Below, one piece after another: positions 46,155 through 56,765 of a stretch of 64,000 nt of DNA. Within the stretch, counting starts at the first letter, position 1; the number at the start of each line of letters is the position of its first letter. The notes beneath the pieces are model-generated. The model worked only from the letters and a program-made list of their open reading frames with translations, did not search any database and was not told where the DNA came from. The position numbers and the translations under genes are program-made. The DNA is from Leifsonia sp. Root1293 (lineage in GTDB: Bacteria > Actinomycetota > Actinomycetes > Actinomycetales > Microbacteriaceae): contig NZ_LMEH01000001.1 of the NCBI RefSeq assembly GCF_001425325.1, forward strand, positions 853,898 through 917,897, written 5' to 3'.

Positions 46155-46967
46155 ATGACCATGGCGACTCTGGCGCAGTGGCTGCGCTGTCCGCACTGCG
46201 GTGCGCCGCTGACGGATGCCGCACCGCTGACGTTGCGCTGCGAGAACGCCCATTCCTTCGACGTCAACAAGCGCGGGTACGTGAACCTCGTCGCCGCCAA
46301 CGACCGCATGACCGGCGATGACGCCGCCATGCTCGACGACCGCGACGCCTTCCTCGCGGCAGGGCACTACGACTCCATCCGCGACGCCGTGGCCGCCGCC
46401 GTGCCGAAGGACGCCGAGCGCATCGTCGACGCCGGTTGCGGCACGGGCTTCTACCTCGCCGGCGTGCTCGCGGCGTCGGCGGAGCGCAGTGTCAGCGCTC
46501 TGGGACTCGACCTCTCCCCCGAGGCCGTGCGGCGTACGGTGCGCACCACCGGCAGCGACGGGGTCGTCGCCGACACGTGGCGACCTCTCCCTCTGCGCGA
46601 CGGATGCGCCGACGTCATTCTCACGGTCTTCGCCCCGCGCAACCTGCCCGAGTTCCAGCGGGTCCTCCGCACGAACGGGCGGCTCATCGTCGTGGTGCCG
46701 TCAGGGAACCACCTGCGAGAGTTGCGCGCGGATGGCCGAGCCCTCGACGTGCCGGCTGACAAGGCTGAACGCCTGCAGGAGGAGGCCTCAGCCCTCTTCG
46801 ACTCCATCGGGGTCGAGACGGTGGCGTACGCGATGGATCTCGACGGGGGCGCCGTCGAGCATCTCCTGGGCATGGGACCTGCGGCGCACCACCGGGCGCC
46901 GGCCTCTGACGGACGCTCCGAACGAGTCACGGCATCCGTCGACATCGTGAGCCTGAGAAGGCGATAG
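46155..46967 (+). CDS. rRNA guanine-N1 methyltransferase, RlmA family
   Basis: This 270-residue protein has an N-terminal zinc finger (LRCPHCGAPL ... LRCENAHSFDVNKRGYVNL) and a class I SAM domain ([30 protein letters not shown] and ILTVFAPRNLPEFQRVL). This combination is the RlmA(I)/RlmA(II) family, which methylates G745 or G748 of 23S rRNA; the II type protects Gram-positive producers from macrolides such as tylosin. Which of the two positions applies cannot be read here. ATG at 46155 or 46161 both work. It follows the qcrB terminator. Confidence 0.88.
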   Translation: MTMATLAQWLRCPHCGAPLTDAAPLTLRCENAHSFDVNKRGYVNLVAANDRMTGDDAAMLDDRDAFLAAGHYDSIRDAVAAAVPKDAERIVDAGCGTGFYLAGVLAASAERSVSALGLDLSPEAVRRTVRTTGSDGVVADTWRPLPLRDGCADVILTVFAPRNLPEFQRVLRTNGRLIVVVPSGNHLRELRADGRALDVPADKAERLQEEASALFDSIGVETVAYAMDLDGGAVEHLLGMGPAAHHRAPASDGRSERVTASVDIVSLRRR

Positions 46968-47041
46968 AGGCCGCGTCACGCAGACGGGCAGTTCTCCTGC
47001 GTGCGGCGCCGCGACTCCCCCGCACGCGCGGACAGAACGAC

Positions 47042-47075
47042 GAAGCGCCCGGCACGAGAACGTGCCGGGCGCTTC
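47042..47075. terminator. Bidirectional terminator between the RlmA-type gene and ctaF
   Basis: GAAGCGCCCGGCACG, loop AGAA, then its exact complement (15-bp stem) lies between convergent genes. Confidence 0.85.
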
Positions 47076-47086
47076 CATGTGGTGGA

Positions 47087-47512
47087 TCAGCGGGCGAAGA
47101 GTCCGCGGTAGTACTCGTAGACCCAGCCGACGAGGCTGATGAGAACCAGCCCGACGGCGCAGTAGGTCAGCCAGAATCCGACGGCCAGGCCGAGGAAGCT
47201 GATCGCGACCGACGCGCCGAGCAGCAGCGGCCACCAGCTCCACGGGCTGAAGAAGCCCAGTTCAGCGTCGCCGTCGTCGATGTTGGCGTCGAGGCGGTCC
47301 TCGGGAAGCTCCCCGCCCTGAGCGCTGTGGACGCGGCCGACGTAGAACGCGATGAACGCGGCGAGAACGGCGCACAGGAGCATGCCGATCGTGCCCACGG
47401 CTTCGATCCGCTGGTCGGCGCCGGAGTCCAGCCACGTCCAGAAGCCGTACACGGCCGCTGAGACGAGGAAGAAGGCGGCGAGAACCCAGAGGAGGACGGC
47501 GTTGACTCTCAT
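47087..47512 (-). CDS. ctaF: Cytochrome c oxidase subunit IV (actinobacterial)
   Basis: This 141-residue protein has four transmembrane helices in two pairs (VLLWVLAAFFLVSAAVYGFW; GTIGMLLCAVLAAFIAFYVG; LLLGASVAISFLGLAVGFWL; CAVGLVLISLVGWVYEYYRG) with the conserved loop GFFSPWSWWPLLLG. It is the small actinobacterial subunit IV of the aa3 oxidase. Its ATG follows the ctaD stop with no gap. In mycobacteria ctaF is next to ctaC and ctaD is elsewhere; here ctaD lies between them. Confidence 0.95.
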   Translation of the reverse strand: MRVNAVLLWVLAAFFLVSAAVYGFWTWLDSGADQRIEAVGTIGMLLCAVLAAFIAFYVGRVHSAQGGELPEDRLDANIDDGDAELGFFSPWSWWPLLLGASVAISFLGLAVGFWLTYCAVGLVLISLVGWVYEYYRGLFAR

Positions 47513-49237
47513 CTACTTGACCTCGTCCTTCGTGGCGTCATACGTGGGAGCTTCCGGCGCATCCTTGGCCGGCCCGATTCCGATTGGGAGCCCGGCCTCG
47601 GGGTGGTTGAGGTCGAAGGCAGGACGCTCGGAGCGGATGCGCGGGATCGACGTGAAGTTGTGTCGCGGCGGCGGGCACGACGTCGCCCACTCGAGCGATC
47701 CTCCGTAGCCCCAGGGGTCGTTGACCGTCACGCGCGGAGCACGACGCGCAGTGATGTAGACGTTCAGGAAGAACGGCACCATCGAGAGCGCGAGGATGGC
47801 GGAGCCGACCGAGGACAGCTGGTTCATCCAGGTGAAACCGTCATCGGGCAGGTACGTGGCGTAGCGACGCGGCATGCCGACGACTCCGAGCCAGTGCTGG
47901 ACGAGGAAGGTCGTGTGGAAGCCGATGAAGAGGATCCAGAAGTGGATCTTGCCGAGGCGCTCGTTGAGCATCTTTCCGGTCCACTTCGGCCACCAGAAGT
48001 AGAATCCGGCGAACATGGCGAACACGACGGTTCCGAACACGACGTAGTGGAAGTGAGCCACCACGAAGTAGGTGTCCGACACGTGGAAGTCGAGCGGAGG
48101 GCTGGAGAGGATGACTCCGGTCAGCCCGCCGAAGACGAAGGTGATGAGGAAGCCCAGGGTCCAGAGCATCGGCGTCTCGAATGTCACCGAACCGCGCCAC
48201 ATGGTGCCGATCCAGTTGAAGATCTTCACGCCCGTCGGCACCGCGATCAGCATCGTCATGAGGGCGAACCACGGCAGCAGCACGGAACCCGTGACGTACA
48301 TGTGGTGGGCCCAGACCGTGACGGAGAGGGCCGCGATCGCGATCGTCGCGTAGATCAGCGTCTTGTAGCCGAAGATCGGCTTGCGGCTGAACACCGGCAG
48401 GATCTCGGACACGATGCCGAAGAACGGCAGGGCGATGATGTAGACCTCGGGGTGGCCGAAGAACCAGAACAGGTGCTGCCACAGCATGACTCCGCCGTTG
48501 GCGGGGTCGTAGATGTGGGCGCCGAACACGCGGTCTGCACCGGCGGCGAGGATGGCGGCCGCGAGAACGGGGAACGCCATGAGCACCAGCAGCGACGTCA
48601 CCAGGGTGTTCCAGGTGAAGATCGGCATGCGGAACATCGTCATTCCGGGAGCGCGCATCGTGATGATCGTCGTGATGAAGTTCACGCCACCGAGGATGGT
48701 GCCGAAACCGCTCATGCCGAGCCCGAACATCCAGAGGTTGCCGCCGAGACCCGGACTGAACGTCGTGGTCGAGAGCGGCTGATACGCGGTCCATCCGAAG
48801 GACGCAGCACCCTGCGGGGTGAGGAATCCGCCGATCGCGATGAGGCTGCCGAACAGGAACAGCCAGAAGGCGAAGGCGTTCAGACGCGGGAACGCCACGT
48901 CGGGAGCTCCGATCTGGAGCGGCATGATCACGTTGGCGAAGCCCGCGAAGAGCGGCGTCGCGAACATGAGCAGCATGATCGTGCCGTGCATCGTGAAGAG
49001 CTGGTTGTACTGCTCTTTGGTCTGCAGGATCTCCAGGCCGGGCTCGAAGAGCTGGGCACGGATGATGAGCGCCATGACTCCTGCGACGCAGAAGAAGACG
49101 AACGAGGAGATCAGGTACATGTACCCGATGATCTTGTGGTCGGTGGAGGTGATCCACCGCACGAAGATGTTGCCCTTCTTCTCGACCTTCGGAGTTCCGA
49201 AGGTCCGAGCAGGAGCCGGTGCGGTCGTGGTGCTCAA
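47513..49237 (-). CDS. ctaD: Cytochrome c oxidase subunit I
   Basis: This 574-residue protein has twelve membrane helices and the heme-copper oxidase motifs. [20 protein letters not shown] contains a heme a His ligand. [20 protein letters not shown] has the CuB His and the crosslinked Tyr. [12 protein letters not shown] carries the CuB His pair, and [10 protein letters not shown] the heme a3 and heme a His ligands. It reduces oxygen to water and pumps protons. The start appears to be TTG at 49237, 2 bases after the ctaC stop. Confidence 0.96.
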   Translation of the reverse strand: MSTTTAPAPARTFGTPKVEKKGNIFVRWITSTDHKIIGYMYLISSFVFFCVAGVMALIIRAQLFEPGLEILQTKEQYNQLFTMHGTIMLLMFATPLFAGFANVIMPLQIGAPDVAFPRLNAFAFWLFLFGSLIAIGGFLTPQGAASFGWTAYQPLSTTTFSPGLGGNLWMFGLGMSGFGTILGGVNFITTIITMRAPGMTMFRMPIFTWNTLVTSLLVLMAFPVLAAAILAAGADRVFGAHIYDPANGGVMLWQHLFWFFGHPEVYIIALPFFGIVSEILPVFSRKPIFGYKTLIYATIAIAALSVTVWAHHMYVTGSVLLPWFALMTMLIAVPTGVKIFNWIGTMWRGSVTFETPMLWTLGFLITFVFGGLTGVILSSPPLDFHVSDTYFVVAHFHYVVFGTVVFAMFAGFYFWWPKWTGKMLNERLGKIHFWILFIGFHTTFLVQHWLGVVGMPRRYATYLPDDGFTWMNQLSSVGSAILALSMVPFFLNVYITARRAPRVTVNDPWGYGGSLEWATSCPPPRHNFTSIPRIRSERPAFDLNHPEAGLPIGIGPAKDAPEAPTYDATKDEVK

Positions 49238-49239
49238 GG

Positions 49240-50142
49240 CTACTCGCCCCTCTCGTCTGAGTCGGTTCTGGGCTCCTTGTTGCCCGGCAGGTTCTGGTTG
49301 CGGTCGTAGTCGGAGCCGAGCTGGCCCTCGAAGCCGGCGTCGCGCAGGTCTTGGATGTGGGCCTCATACTCGGCCTCGGAGACGACCTTCACGTTGAAGA
49401 GCATCGCCGAGTGGTACTCGCCGCAGAGCTCGGCGCACTTCCCCTTGTACGTGCCCTCGCGCTCGGGCGTGACGTACATGTAGTTCGTCTTCCCGGGGTA
49501 CATGTCCTTCTTGTACAGGAAGTCGATGACCCAGAAGGAGTGGATGACGTCGCGGGCGTTGAGGGCGATCTCGACCTTCTTGCCGACGGGCAGGTACAGC
49601 GTCGGGAGTTCGGACTCCACGAGAGCGCCGCTGCCATCCTTCGAGCTGTCCTCGTACTGACCCTGGATGCCGGGCGAGTAGACGTCCTCATCCACGTAGT
49701 TGAAGTCCCACGCCCACTGCTTCGCCACGACGTTGATCTTCACATCGGGTTCTGCGTACGGCGACTCGATGGCCGTCTGGTCGCGAGCGGTGAAGGCGAA
49801 GAAGCCCAGCACCAGGATGAGCGGCACGATCGTGTAGAAGATCTCGATCGGCATGTTGTAGCGCAGCTGTACCGGGAGGCCGGTCTGGCCCTTGCGGCGG
49901 CGGTAGACGATGACGGCCCAGATCGTGAGGCCCCAGGTGATGACACCGACGACCAGCAGGACGATCCAGGAGGTGACCCAGAGGCCGGAGACCATCGAGG
50001 TGTTGTTCGTGACGGGGCTCTCGCCCTCCTCGAAACCGGGGAGGAAACCGTTCAGTTGCGCCTGGGTGCACCCGGCAAGAACTACGGCTAGCGTCGCTGC
50101 GATCGGAATGGCAGCCCATCGGAGACGGCGATTGTTGCGCAC
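49240..50142 (-). CDS. ctaC: Cytochrome c oxidase subunit II
   Basis: This 300-residue lipoprotein has a signal peptide with lipobox LAGC (Cys25). Two transmembrane helices ([38 protein letters not shown]) precede a periplasmic-side cupredoxin domain. The CuA site is complete: the His of [11 protein letters not shown], and [12 protein letters not shown] with two Cys, Glu, His and Met. It receives electrons from QcrC. Order ctaC-ctaD-ctaF on the minus strand forms an operon. The start is GTG at 50142. Confidence 0.96.
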   Translation of the reverse strand: MRNNRRLRWAAIPIAATLAVVLAGCTQAQLNGFLPGFEEGESPVTNNTSMVSGLWVTSWIVLLVVGVITWGLTIWAVIVYRRRKGQTGLPVQLRYNMPIEIFYTIVPLILVLGFFAFTARDQTAIESPYAEPDVKINVVAKQWAWDFNYVDEDVYSPGIQGQYEDSSKDGSGALVESELPTLYLPVGKKVEIALNARDVIHSFWVIDFLYKKDMYPGKTNYMYVTPEREGTYKGKCAELCGEYHSAMLFNVKVVSEAEYEAHIQDLRDAGFEGQLGSDYDRNQNLPGNKEPRTDSDERGE

Positions 50143-50294
50143 CGGTGACCTTTCGGGGGACTCGTGGACACTTCACAGAGAAGTGTGATTGATCATGTCC
50201 AGCCTACTCCGCGCTCCCGGCCCCGGTGTGCACCGGGGCAGGCCAGTCTGCACTGATTCCGCAGTTTTTCCGCGTCTTTCCGCCCTTAAAGCAC

Positions 50295-50326
50295 TCGGGA
50301 GATCGTCCGCACGGACGATCTCCCGA
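50295..50326 (-). terminator. Terminator downstream of erpA
   Basis: TCGGGAGATCGTCCG and its complement are separated by CA. The hairpin is 19 bases beyond the erpA stop (minus strand) and just upstream of the ctaC promoter region. Confidence 0.75.
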
Positions 50327-50344
50327 GGCTGAAGGCGACAGTTC

Positions 50345-50701
50345 TCAGTGGAAGGAGTCTCCACAGGCGCAGCTGCCCTGCGCGTTGGGGTTGTCGATCG
50401 TGAAGCCCTGCTTCTGGATGGTGTCCTCGAAGTCGATCGAGGCCCCGTCGAGGTAGGGAACGCTCATCTTGTCGACGATGACCTCGACGCCGTCGAAGTC
50501 CACGGTCGCATCTCCGTCGAGCATCCGCTCGTCGAAGTAGAGCTGGTAGATGAGCCCCGAGCATCCGCCGGGCTGCACCGCGACTCGGAGGCGCAGGTCG
50601 TCCCGGCCCTCCTGGTTCAGCAGGCTCTTCACCTTCGTGGCCGCGGCGTCGCTCAGGCCGACCCCGTGGGCCGCCGTGCTCGTCGTGATCGTGTCAGTCA
50701 T
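50345..50701 (-). CDS. erpA: Iron-sulfur cluster insertion protein ErpA (HesB/IscA family)
   Basis: This 118-residue A-type carrier has the three conserved Cys: VQPGGCSGLIYQLYF (first) and the C-terminal GSCACGDSFH (second and third). It delivers Fe-S clusters to apoproteins. It lies beside the cytochrome oxidase genes, as in mycobacteria, which fits its role in respiratory Fe-S supply. The ATG has AAGGAG 5 bases upstream on the minus strand. Confidence 0.95.
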   Translation of the reverse strand: MTDTITTSTAAHGVGLSDAAATKVKSLLNQEGRDDLRLRVAVQPGGCSGLIYQLYFDERMLDGDATVDFDGVEVIVDKMSVPYLDGASIDFEDTIQKQGFTIDNPNAQGSCACGDSFH

Positions 50702-50807
50702 GATGCTCCTTCGCGCGCGGGGCGCCTCAAGTTGTGAAGATCAGTTCCATAGTACTGCGGGATGCCGGGGAAACCCTGATGTGCTCCCCCGCGATCGGTC
50801 GTCCCGC

Positions 50808-52232
50808 TCAGTGACGACCGCGGGCATTGAGCCGGTCGAGCAGCAACGCCTCGCTCAGCACCGAGCGCTTGTACACGCCGAGGTGGAGGGACTCGTTCGG
50901 GCTGTGCGCCCTCGAGTCGGGATCCTCGACGCCGGTCACGAGGATCTGGGCGTCGGGGAAGACGTGAACGAGATCGGCGATGAACGGGATGGAACCACCG
51001 ATGCCCATGTCGACGGCCTCGCGGCCCCAGGCATCCGCCATGGCGGCCTTGGCCTCGGTGACGGCCCAGCCACTGGTGTCGACGAGGAACGGATCTCCGA
51101 GCTCCACCTTGTCGATGGCGACCTCGGCCCCGAAGGGAGTGTTGCGCTCGATGTGCTCGGTGAGCACCGCCAGGGCGTCCGTCGCGGTCTGTCCCGGCGC
51201 GATGCGTGCGCTGACCCGGACTGCCACCGACGGCAGTAGCGTGTTGGACGCGTTGCCGACGCTGGGTGCATCGATACCGGTCACGGTGATCGCCGGCTGC
51301 GTCCAGATGCGACTCAGGAAGCTGCCGTGACCGATGGGCGAGACGGGGTCGAGCAGGCCGCTCTCTGCACGCAGCTGCGATTCCGGATACTCCGGCGTGT
51401 CCGCATCGCGTCCGATGAGGCCGGAGACGGCGACGGAGCCGTCTTCAGCGTGGAAGGTGGCGAGGAGACGCACCATCGCGAGCATCGCATCCGGGACCGC
51501 TCCCCCGAACATCCCGGAGTGCACCGCATGCGAGAGCGTGCGGATGGTCAGCCGGAAGGCCACGTTGCCCCGCAGGCCGACCGTGAGCGCCGGCGTCTCG
51601 AGATCCCAGTTGCCAGAGTCGGCGACCACGATGACGTCGGCGGACAGAGCCTCGCGGTTCTGCTCGAGGAAGTGCGCGAAGGAGAGCGATCCGGCCTCCT
51701 CCTCCCCCTCGATGAAGATGGCGAGTCCGAGGTCGAAGTCCGTGCCGTGGGCCTCGACGAGGGCGCGGATCGAGGCGACGTGCGCCATGACGCCGGCCTT
51801 GTCGTCGGCGGCGCCACGACCGTAGAGGCGGTCCCCTCGCACTGTGGGTTCGTACGGAGCGCTCTCCCACTCCGCGGAGTCGCCCGGAGGCTGCACATCG
51901 TGGTGGGCGTAGAGCAGGATCGTCGGAGCGCCGTTGCGCGCGGGACGCGCAGCGAGAACGGCCGGGTTGCCCAGCGTCTCACCGTCGGCGACGGGCGCCT
52001 GGATGATCCGCACCTCGTCGAAGACGCCCAGTCCGCGGAACAGCTCCGCGACAGCCTCGGCACTCGTGTGCACGTGGGCCTGGTCGAAGGCCGGCCACGA
52101 CACGGAGGGGATGCGCACGAGGTCGCAGAGGTCGGCGATGGTGCTGGGGAAGTCCGTCTCGATGGCCTCGCGCACCGCATCGTGGCCCGTCGTCGTCGAT
52201 TCGCTGTCAGCTGGGAGTCGCTCATCCGTCAT
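50808..52232 (-). CDS. M20 family dipeptidase
   Basis: This 474-residue protein has the M20 motifs ILLYAHHDVQPPG (metal His and Asp), RLYGRGAADDKAGVMAH (bridging Asp), FIEGEEEAGS (catalytic Glu pair), VVADSGN and a C-terminal EDPDSRAHSPNESLHLG with the last His ligand. The length and the HSPNE motif place it with the CNDP/carnosinase-like dipeptidases. The ATG at 52232 is chosen because TAAAAT lies 7 bases upstream on the minus strand (leaderless pattern); the longer reading to 52283 would overlap the divergent gene's promoter. Confidence 0.92.
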   Translation of the reverse strand: MTDERLPADSESTTTGHDAVREAIETDFPSTIADLCDLVRIPSVSWPAFDQAHVHTSAEAVAELFRGLGVFDEVRIIQAPVADGETLGNPAVLAARPARNGAPTILLYAHHDVQPPGDSAEWESAPYEPTVRGDRLYGRGAADDKAGVMAHVASIRALVEAHGTDFDLGLAIFIEGEEEAGSLSFAHFLEQNREALSADVIVVADSGNWDLETPALTVGLRGNVAFRLTIRTLSHAVHSGMFGGAVPDAMLAMVRLLATFHAEDGSVAVSGLIGRDADTPEYPESQLRAESGLLDPVSPIGHGSFLSRIWTQPAITVTGIDAPSVGNASNTLLPSVAVRVSARIAPGQTATDALAVLTEHIERNTPFGAEVAIDKVELGDPFLVDTSGWAVTEAKAAMADAWGREAVDMGIGGSIPFIADLVHVFPDAQILVTGVEDPDSRAHSPNESLHLGVYKRSVLSEALLLDRLNARGRH

Positions 52233-52340
52233 GTCGTCGATTTTAGTGGTCGACGGCTGCCCCGACTCCCTGTCCGTCGGCACGCCGCTCCCCCAGCTTC
52301 ACCGGGTACTCTGGACTCCTACCGATTCCAAGGACTTGAT

Positions 52341-52943
52341 GTGGCCAAGCAAACCGCGCCTCAGGGCGCCGAACCCGTGACCGAGACCGTCGACGAGACG
52401 GCCGCCCGGCTGGCCTCCTCCGCGACGAAGCAGGGCAAGGGTGCCCCTACTCCCACGCGCAAGGAGCAGGAGGCGGCACGCAAGCGCCCGCTCGTCTCCG
52501 ACAACCGCAAGGAGGCCTCCCGCCAAGCCAAGATCAAGGCAGCCGAGGCGCGCGAGAAGCAGCGAGCGGGCATGGCGGCCGGCGACGACCGCTACCTCCC
52601 CATGCGCGACCGCGGACCGCAGAAGCGCTACGCCCGTGACTACGTCGACGCCCGATTCAACATCGGTGAGTTCATGCTCCCGGTGATGGCCCTCGTCATC
52701 GTGCTCACCTTCATCCCGAGCTACGAGATCCAGATGTACGGCATCTTCGCGCTCTGGGGGTTCTTCCTCATCGCCGTGGTCGACTCGATCATTCTCGGCT
52801 TCAGCCTCACCAAGCGGCTCGCGGCCAAGTTCGGCGCCGAAAAGGTCGAGAAGGTGCGCTGGTACTCCGCCATGCGTGCCCTGCAGATGCGCTTCATGCG
52901 CCTGCCCAAGGCACAGGTCGCTCGTGGGGCGTACCCGAGCTGA
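52341..52943 (+). CDS. DUF3043 membrane protein
   Basis: This 200-residue protein has a long, highly charged cytoplasmic N-terminus (Lys/Arg/Glu/Ala-rich, for example RKEASRQAKIKAAEAREKQR), the conserved YLPMRDRGPQKRYARDYVDAR block, and two transmembrane helices (FMLPVMALVIVLTFIPSYEI; IFALWGFFLIAVVDSIILGF) followed by VRWYSAMRALQMRFMRLPKAQV. This is the DUF3043 actinobacterial family of unknown function. The GTG at 52341 has AAGGAC 6 bases upstream; TACTCT at about 35 bases may be the -10. Confidence 0.85.
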   Translation: MAKQTAPQGAEPVTETVDETAARLASSATKQGKGAPTPTRKEQEAARKRPLVSDNRKEASRQAKIKAAEAREKQRAGMAAGDDRYLPMRDRGPQKRYARDYVDARFNIGEFMLPVMALVIVLTFIPSYEIQMYGIFALWGFFLIAVVDSIILGFSLTKRLAAKFGAEKVEKVRWYSAMRALQMRFMRLPKAQVARGAYPS

Positions 52944-52959
52944 CAACTCCGACGATCAG

Positions 52960-52992
52960 AAGGCCGCATCCGAGCAGCTCGGATGCGGCCTT
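52960..52992. terminator. Bidirectional terminator
   Basis: AAGGCCGCATCCGAG, loop CAG and its exact complement (15-bp stem) lie between the convergent DUF3043 and phosphodiesterase genes. Confidence 0.8.
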
Positions 52993-53036
52993 CGTCGTTC
53001 CAGCGGCAGTGAGCGGCAATGAGGTCGTGTCGCGTG

Positions 53037-54188
53037 TCAGCTCGCGGCGGCAGCGTAGGCGCCGACCCTGAGGCACGGCACGCGGGACTCCTCGTCGGTG
53101 AGTGATCCGTGCTGGCCGATCATCGACCGGGGCGCCAGGTTCGCCTCGCGGGAGTCGTAGTAGGCGATCAGCTTGCGCGCGGCCACGATCACGTCGCCGA
53201 TGCGTGGGAGAACCTCGGCCGCGACCTCGCCGAACAGGCCGGCCGCCACGGCCTCAGCGCGGGTGTAGACCCAGGCGCGATCGCCCTCCGACTCCCGCCA
53301 GGCTGCTGCGAGGTCGTCGGCCGCCGTCTCAGCGGCATCCGGCTCCAGGTAGAGATAGAGGCAGCGCGGATCTCCCCCGATGTGCCGCACTCCGTGGATG
53401 AGCTGGGGAGCCGTGTCGAAGAGCACGTGCCTGGCGGCCGGAACATCGACGACGCCGTGATCGGCAGTGACGATGAGGCCGGCGGATGCCGGAAGAGACG
53501 CGGCGAAGCGGGAGACCTCGGCATCGAGTGCCTCGAGCTCGCCGATCCACTTGTCCGAGAGCCAGCCGCGTGCGTGCGCCGCCATGTCGAGTTCCGGCAC
53601 GTAGACGTAGACGAGTGCCCGCCCGTTCTCCGCGACCACGCGGAGGGCAGCGTCGAAGCGGGCCGCAATCGAGCCGGCGGACACGTACTCGGCCCCGCGC
53701 AGCAGCGCATGGCTGAGTCCGGAATCGGCGAAGCGCGACGGGCCGACCGCGAAGGCCGGGATGCCGGACTCCGCCGCAGATTCGAACTGGGTCGGGAGTC
53801 GCTGCCAATCTTCAGGGCGCATGTCGTCGTCCCAGCCGCTCAGCTGGTTGACGACGCGGTCGTGGGCCGCGTCGAGAACCCTGTACCCGACGAGACCGTG
53901 GGAGCCCGACGGCGCTCCGGTGCAGAGGGAGCCGAGGCCGACGGCGGTCGTGGCCGGGAAGACCCCGGGCAATGACGCCTTCTTCGTGAGCCGCGAGGCG
54001 AGAAAGCGCGCATGGCCCGCCGAGGCCCGCAGGTTGGCTGTGCCGAGTCCGTCGACGAGCAGCACGATCGCATGATCGACGGCAGGGAGTCCGAGCGGAT
54101 TGGCGGCACCGGTGATGCTGGCGCGGCAACTTGCCAGAACGTCGGCCAGCCGCGGGGCTCCGGATTCGCGTGAAGGTACCATGGGCAT
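53037..54188 (-). CDS. Alkaline phosphatase family protein (nucleotide pyrophosphatase/phosphodiesterase)
   Basis: This 383-residue protein has the superfamily metal sites: [15 protein letters not shown] (first Asp), [15 protein letters not shown] (nucleophile Thr), an Asp/His site in [15 protein letters not shown], and [10 protein letters not shown] (Asp-His). No signal peptide is seen, which is unusual for the secreted members and suggests a cytosolic enzyme. The substrate is a phosphodiester or pyrophosphate of unknown type. ATG at 54188 is used; 54182 is also possible. It is divergent from the topoisomerase subunit A gene. Confidence 0.88.
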   Translation of the reverse strand: MPMVPSRESGAPRLADVLASCRASITGAANPLGLPAVDHAIVLLVDGLGTANLRASAGHARFLASRLTKKASLPGVFPATTAVGLGSLCTGAPSGSHGLVGYRVLDAAHDRVVNQLSGWDDDMRPEDWQRLPTQFESAAESGIPAFAVGPSRFADSGLSHALLRGAEYVSAGSIAARFDAALRVVAENGRALVYVYVPELDMAAHARGWLSDKWIGELEALDAEVSRFAASLPASAGLIVTADHGVVDVPAARHVLFDTAPQLIHGVRHIGGDPRCLYLYLEPDAAETAADDLAAAWRESEGDRAWVYTRAEAVAAGLFGEVAAEVLPRIGDVIVAARKLIAYYDSREANLAPRSMIGQHGSLTDEESRVPCLRVGAYAAAAS

Positions 54189-54271
54189 CGCGCTCAGTCT
54201 CGCACAGCACGGCCCAGCCGTCGTGCGGCGACGATGCCCCAGAACGAGCCCCACCAGACGAGAAACCACGG

Positions 54272-56746
54272 ATGACCCCGCGCCAGAACTCCACACCCGA
54301 GACCCAGTCGGTCGAACGCATCGAAGACGTCGACGTCGCCACCGAGATGCAGGGCTCCTTCCTCGAATACGCGTACTCGGTCATCTACTCCCGGGCTCTC
54401 CCCGACGCCCGGGACGGTCTCAAGCCGGTGCAGCGCCGAATCCTGTACCAGATGAGCGAGATGGGTCTGCGCCCAGACCGGGGCCACGTGAAGTCGGCCC
54501 GTGTCGTCGGCGAGGTCATGGGCAAGCTGCATCCGCACGGCGATACCGCCATCTACGACGCCCTCGTGCGCATGGCGCAGGCGTTCACCCTGCGCGTGCC
54601 CCTCATCGACGGCCACGGCAACTTCGGTTCTCTCGACGACGGGCCGGCCGCGGCCCGTTACACCGAGGCGCGGCTGGCGGCCACGGCCCTGGCGATGACG
54701 GAGGGCCTCGACGAGGACGTCGTCGACTTCGTTCCCAACTACGACAACCAGCTGACGCAGCCCGACGTGCTGCCGGCCGCCTACCCGAACCTTCTGGTGA
54801 ACGGCGCGAGCGGCATCGCCGTGGGCATGGCCACCAACATGGCGCCGCACAACCTCATCGAGGTGGTCGCGGCCGCCCGGCACCTTCTGGCGCACCCCGA
54901 TGCCTCCCTCGACGACCTCATGGAGTTCGTCCCCGGCCCCGACCTGCCGTCCGGCGGCACCATCGCGGGCCTCTCCGGCGTGCGCGACGCGTACGCGACC
55001 GGCCGGGGCAGCTTCAAGACCAGGGCGAAGGTACGGGTGGAATCGATCACGGCGCGCAAGACCGGCCTGATCATCACCGAGCTGCCCTACCTCGTCGGTC
55101 CCGAGAAGGTCATCGAGAAGATCAAGGACGGCGTCAACGCCAAGAAGATCAGCGGCATCTCGGATGTCACCGACCTGACCGACCGCACGAACGGCCTGCG
55201 TCTCGTCATCGGGATCAAAACCGGATTCAGCCCCGATGCCGTACTCGAGCAGTTGTACCGCCTGACGCCCCTCGAGGACTCCTTCAACATCAACGCCGTC
55301 GCCCTCGTCGACGGCGGCCCGCGCACTCTCGGACTGCGTGAGCTTCTCGTCGTGTACGTCGAGCACCGCGTGCTGGTCGTCACCCGCCGTTCCCGGTACA
55401 GGCTCGACCGTCGTCGCGAGCGGCTGCACCTGGTCGAGGGCCTCCTCGTCGCCATCCTCGACATCGACGAGGTCATCCAGGTCATCCGCACCAGCGATGA
55501 GACCGAACAGGCGCGCACGCGCCTCATGGACGTGTTCGACCTCACTCACGTGCAGGCCGAGTACATCCTCGAGCTGCGCCTGCGGCGCCTCACCAAGTTC
55601 TCCCGCATCGAACTCGAGGCCGAGCGCGACAAGCTCAAGGCCGAGATCGCCGAGCTCGAGACCCTGCTCGCCAGCGACGCGCGCATCCGCTCCCTCGTCT
55701 CCGATGAACTCGCCGAGATCGCCGACAGGTTCGGCACCCCGCGCCGCACCCTCCTCACCGAGGCGAAGCCGAGCATCGCCGGGGCAGCGGCCAAGCGTGC
55801 TGCCGCCATCCTCGAGGTGGCGGACGCCCCCTGCCGCGTGTACCTGAGCGCCACCGGGCGCATCGCCCGCGTCGACCTGGTCGCGCGCGATGAGGACGCG
55901 CCGGCCGCTCCGGCGCGCCAACGTCGCCGCAGCAAGCACGACGCCCTGCTCTCGACGCTCGACACCACGAGCCGCACCGAGATCGGTGCCGTCACCAACC
56001 GCGGCCGCCTCGTGCGCTTCTCCCCTGTCGACCTCCCCGTGCTTCCCGAGACCTCGGTGCAGCTCGGCGCCGGCGTCAAGGTCGGCGACTACCTGGCGCT
56101 CAGCGATCGGGGCGAGAAGGTGCTCGCGATCGTCTCGCTCACCAGCGATCGGTCGATCGCCCTCGGGACCCGTCACGGCATCGTCAAGCGCGTCGCCACA
56201 GGCCCCTACCCCAGTCGACCCGACTTCGAGGTCATCGCCCTGAAGAAGGGCGACGAGGTGGTCGGTGCGGTCCAGGGCGGCGAGACCGACGAGCTCGTCT
56301 TCGTGGCGACGGATGCGCAGCTGCTGCGCTTCCCGGCCGCATCCGTGCGCCCCCAGGGGTGCCCGGCCGGCGGAATGGCCGGGATCAACCTCGGTGCCGA
56401 CGCCACGGTCATCCACTTCACGTCGATTCCCGCCGACCAGCGCGACGATGTCGTGGTGGCCACGGTGGCGACCGGCAGCGAGACGCTGCTGGGCACAAAC
56501 CCCGGAACCGCGAAGGTGAGCGCCTTCGACGAGTTCCCGGCGAAGGGTCGCGCCACCGGAGGCGTGCGCGCCCAGCGCTTCCTCAAGGGGGAGGGCGCGC
56601 TCGCGCTAGCGTGGGTCGGTCGCGATCCGCTCGCCGTCGGCTCGGACGGCTCGGCGCGCACGCTGCCGGAAGCCGGTGCCAAGCGGGATGCATCCGGAAC
56701 CCCCCTCGACGCGGTCATCGGAGCTATCGGCACCACGATCGCCTGA
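54272..56746 (+). CDS. parC: Type II topoisomerase subunit A, topoisomerase IV-like (ParC)
   Basis: This 824-residue protein has the GyrA/ParC breakage-reunion domain: [24 protein letters not shown], the quinolone-region segment [15 protein letters not shown], and catalytic Tyr130 in [12 protein letters not shown]-terminal beta-pinwheel follows. No GyrA box (Q[RK]RGG[RK]G) is visible; the nearest stretch is [11 protein letters not shown]. That argues for the decatenating topoisomerase IV rather than gyrase, with the true gyrase expected near the origin. Its B partner is encoded 0.6 kb away on the opposite strand. Confidence 0.88.
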   Translation: MTPRQNSTPETQSVERIEDVDVATEMQGSFLEYAYSVIYSRALPDARDGLKPVQRRILYQMSEMGLRPDRGHVKSARVVGEVMGKLHPHGDTAIYDALVRMAQAFTLRVPLIDGHGNFGSLDDGPAAARYTEARLAATALAMTEGLDEDVVDFVPNYDNQLTQPDVLPAAYPNLLVNGASGIAVGMATNMAPHNLIEVVAAARHLLAHPDASLDDLMEFVPGPDLPSGGTIAGLSGVRDAYATGRGSFKTRAKVRVESITARKTGLIITELPYLVGPEKVIEKIKDGVNAKKISGISDVTDLTDRTNGLRLVIGIKTGFSPDAVLEQLYRLTPLEDSFNINAVALVDGGPRTLGLRELLVVYVEHRVLVVTRRSRYRLDRRRERLHLVEGLLVAILDIDEVIQVIRTSDETEQARTRLMDVFDLTHVQAEYILELRLRRLTKFSRIELEAERDKLKAEIAELETLLASDARIRSLVSDELAEIADRFGTPRRTLLTEAKPSIAGAAAKRAAAILEVADAPCRVYLSATGRIARVDLVARDEDAPAAPARQRRRSKHDALLSTLDTTSRTEIGAVTNRGRLVRFSPVDLPVLPETSVQLGAGVKVGDYLALSDRGEKVLAIVSLTSDRSIALGTRHGIVKRVATGPYPSRPDFEVIALKKGDEVVGAVQGGETDELVFVATDAQLLRFPAASVRPQGCPAGGMAGINLGADATVIHFTSIPADQRDDVVVATVATGSETLLGTNPGTAKVSAFDEFPAKGRATGGVRAQRFLKGEGALALAWVGRDPLAVGSDGSARTLPEAGAKRDASGTPLDAVIGAIGTTIA

Positions 56747-56765
56747 CCTCGCCGAGCTGAGCGCG

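Noticed and set aside
54194-56416. A 740-codon minus-strand frame opposite parC
   Set aside because: It is antisense to intact topoisomerase motifs and its composition is typical of shadow frames.
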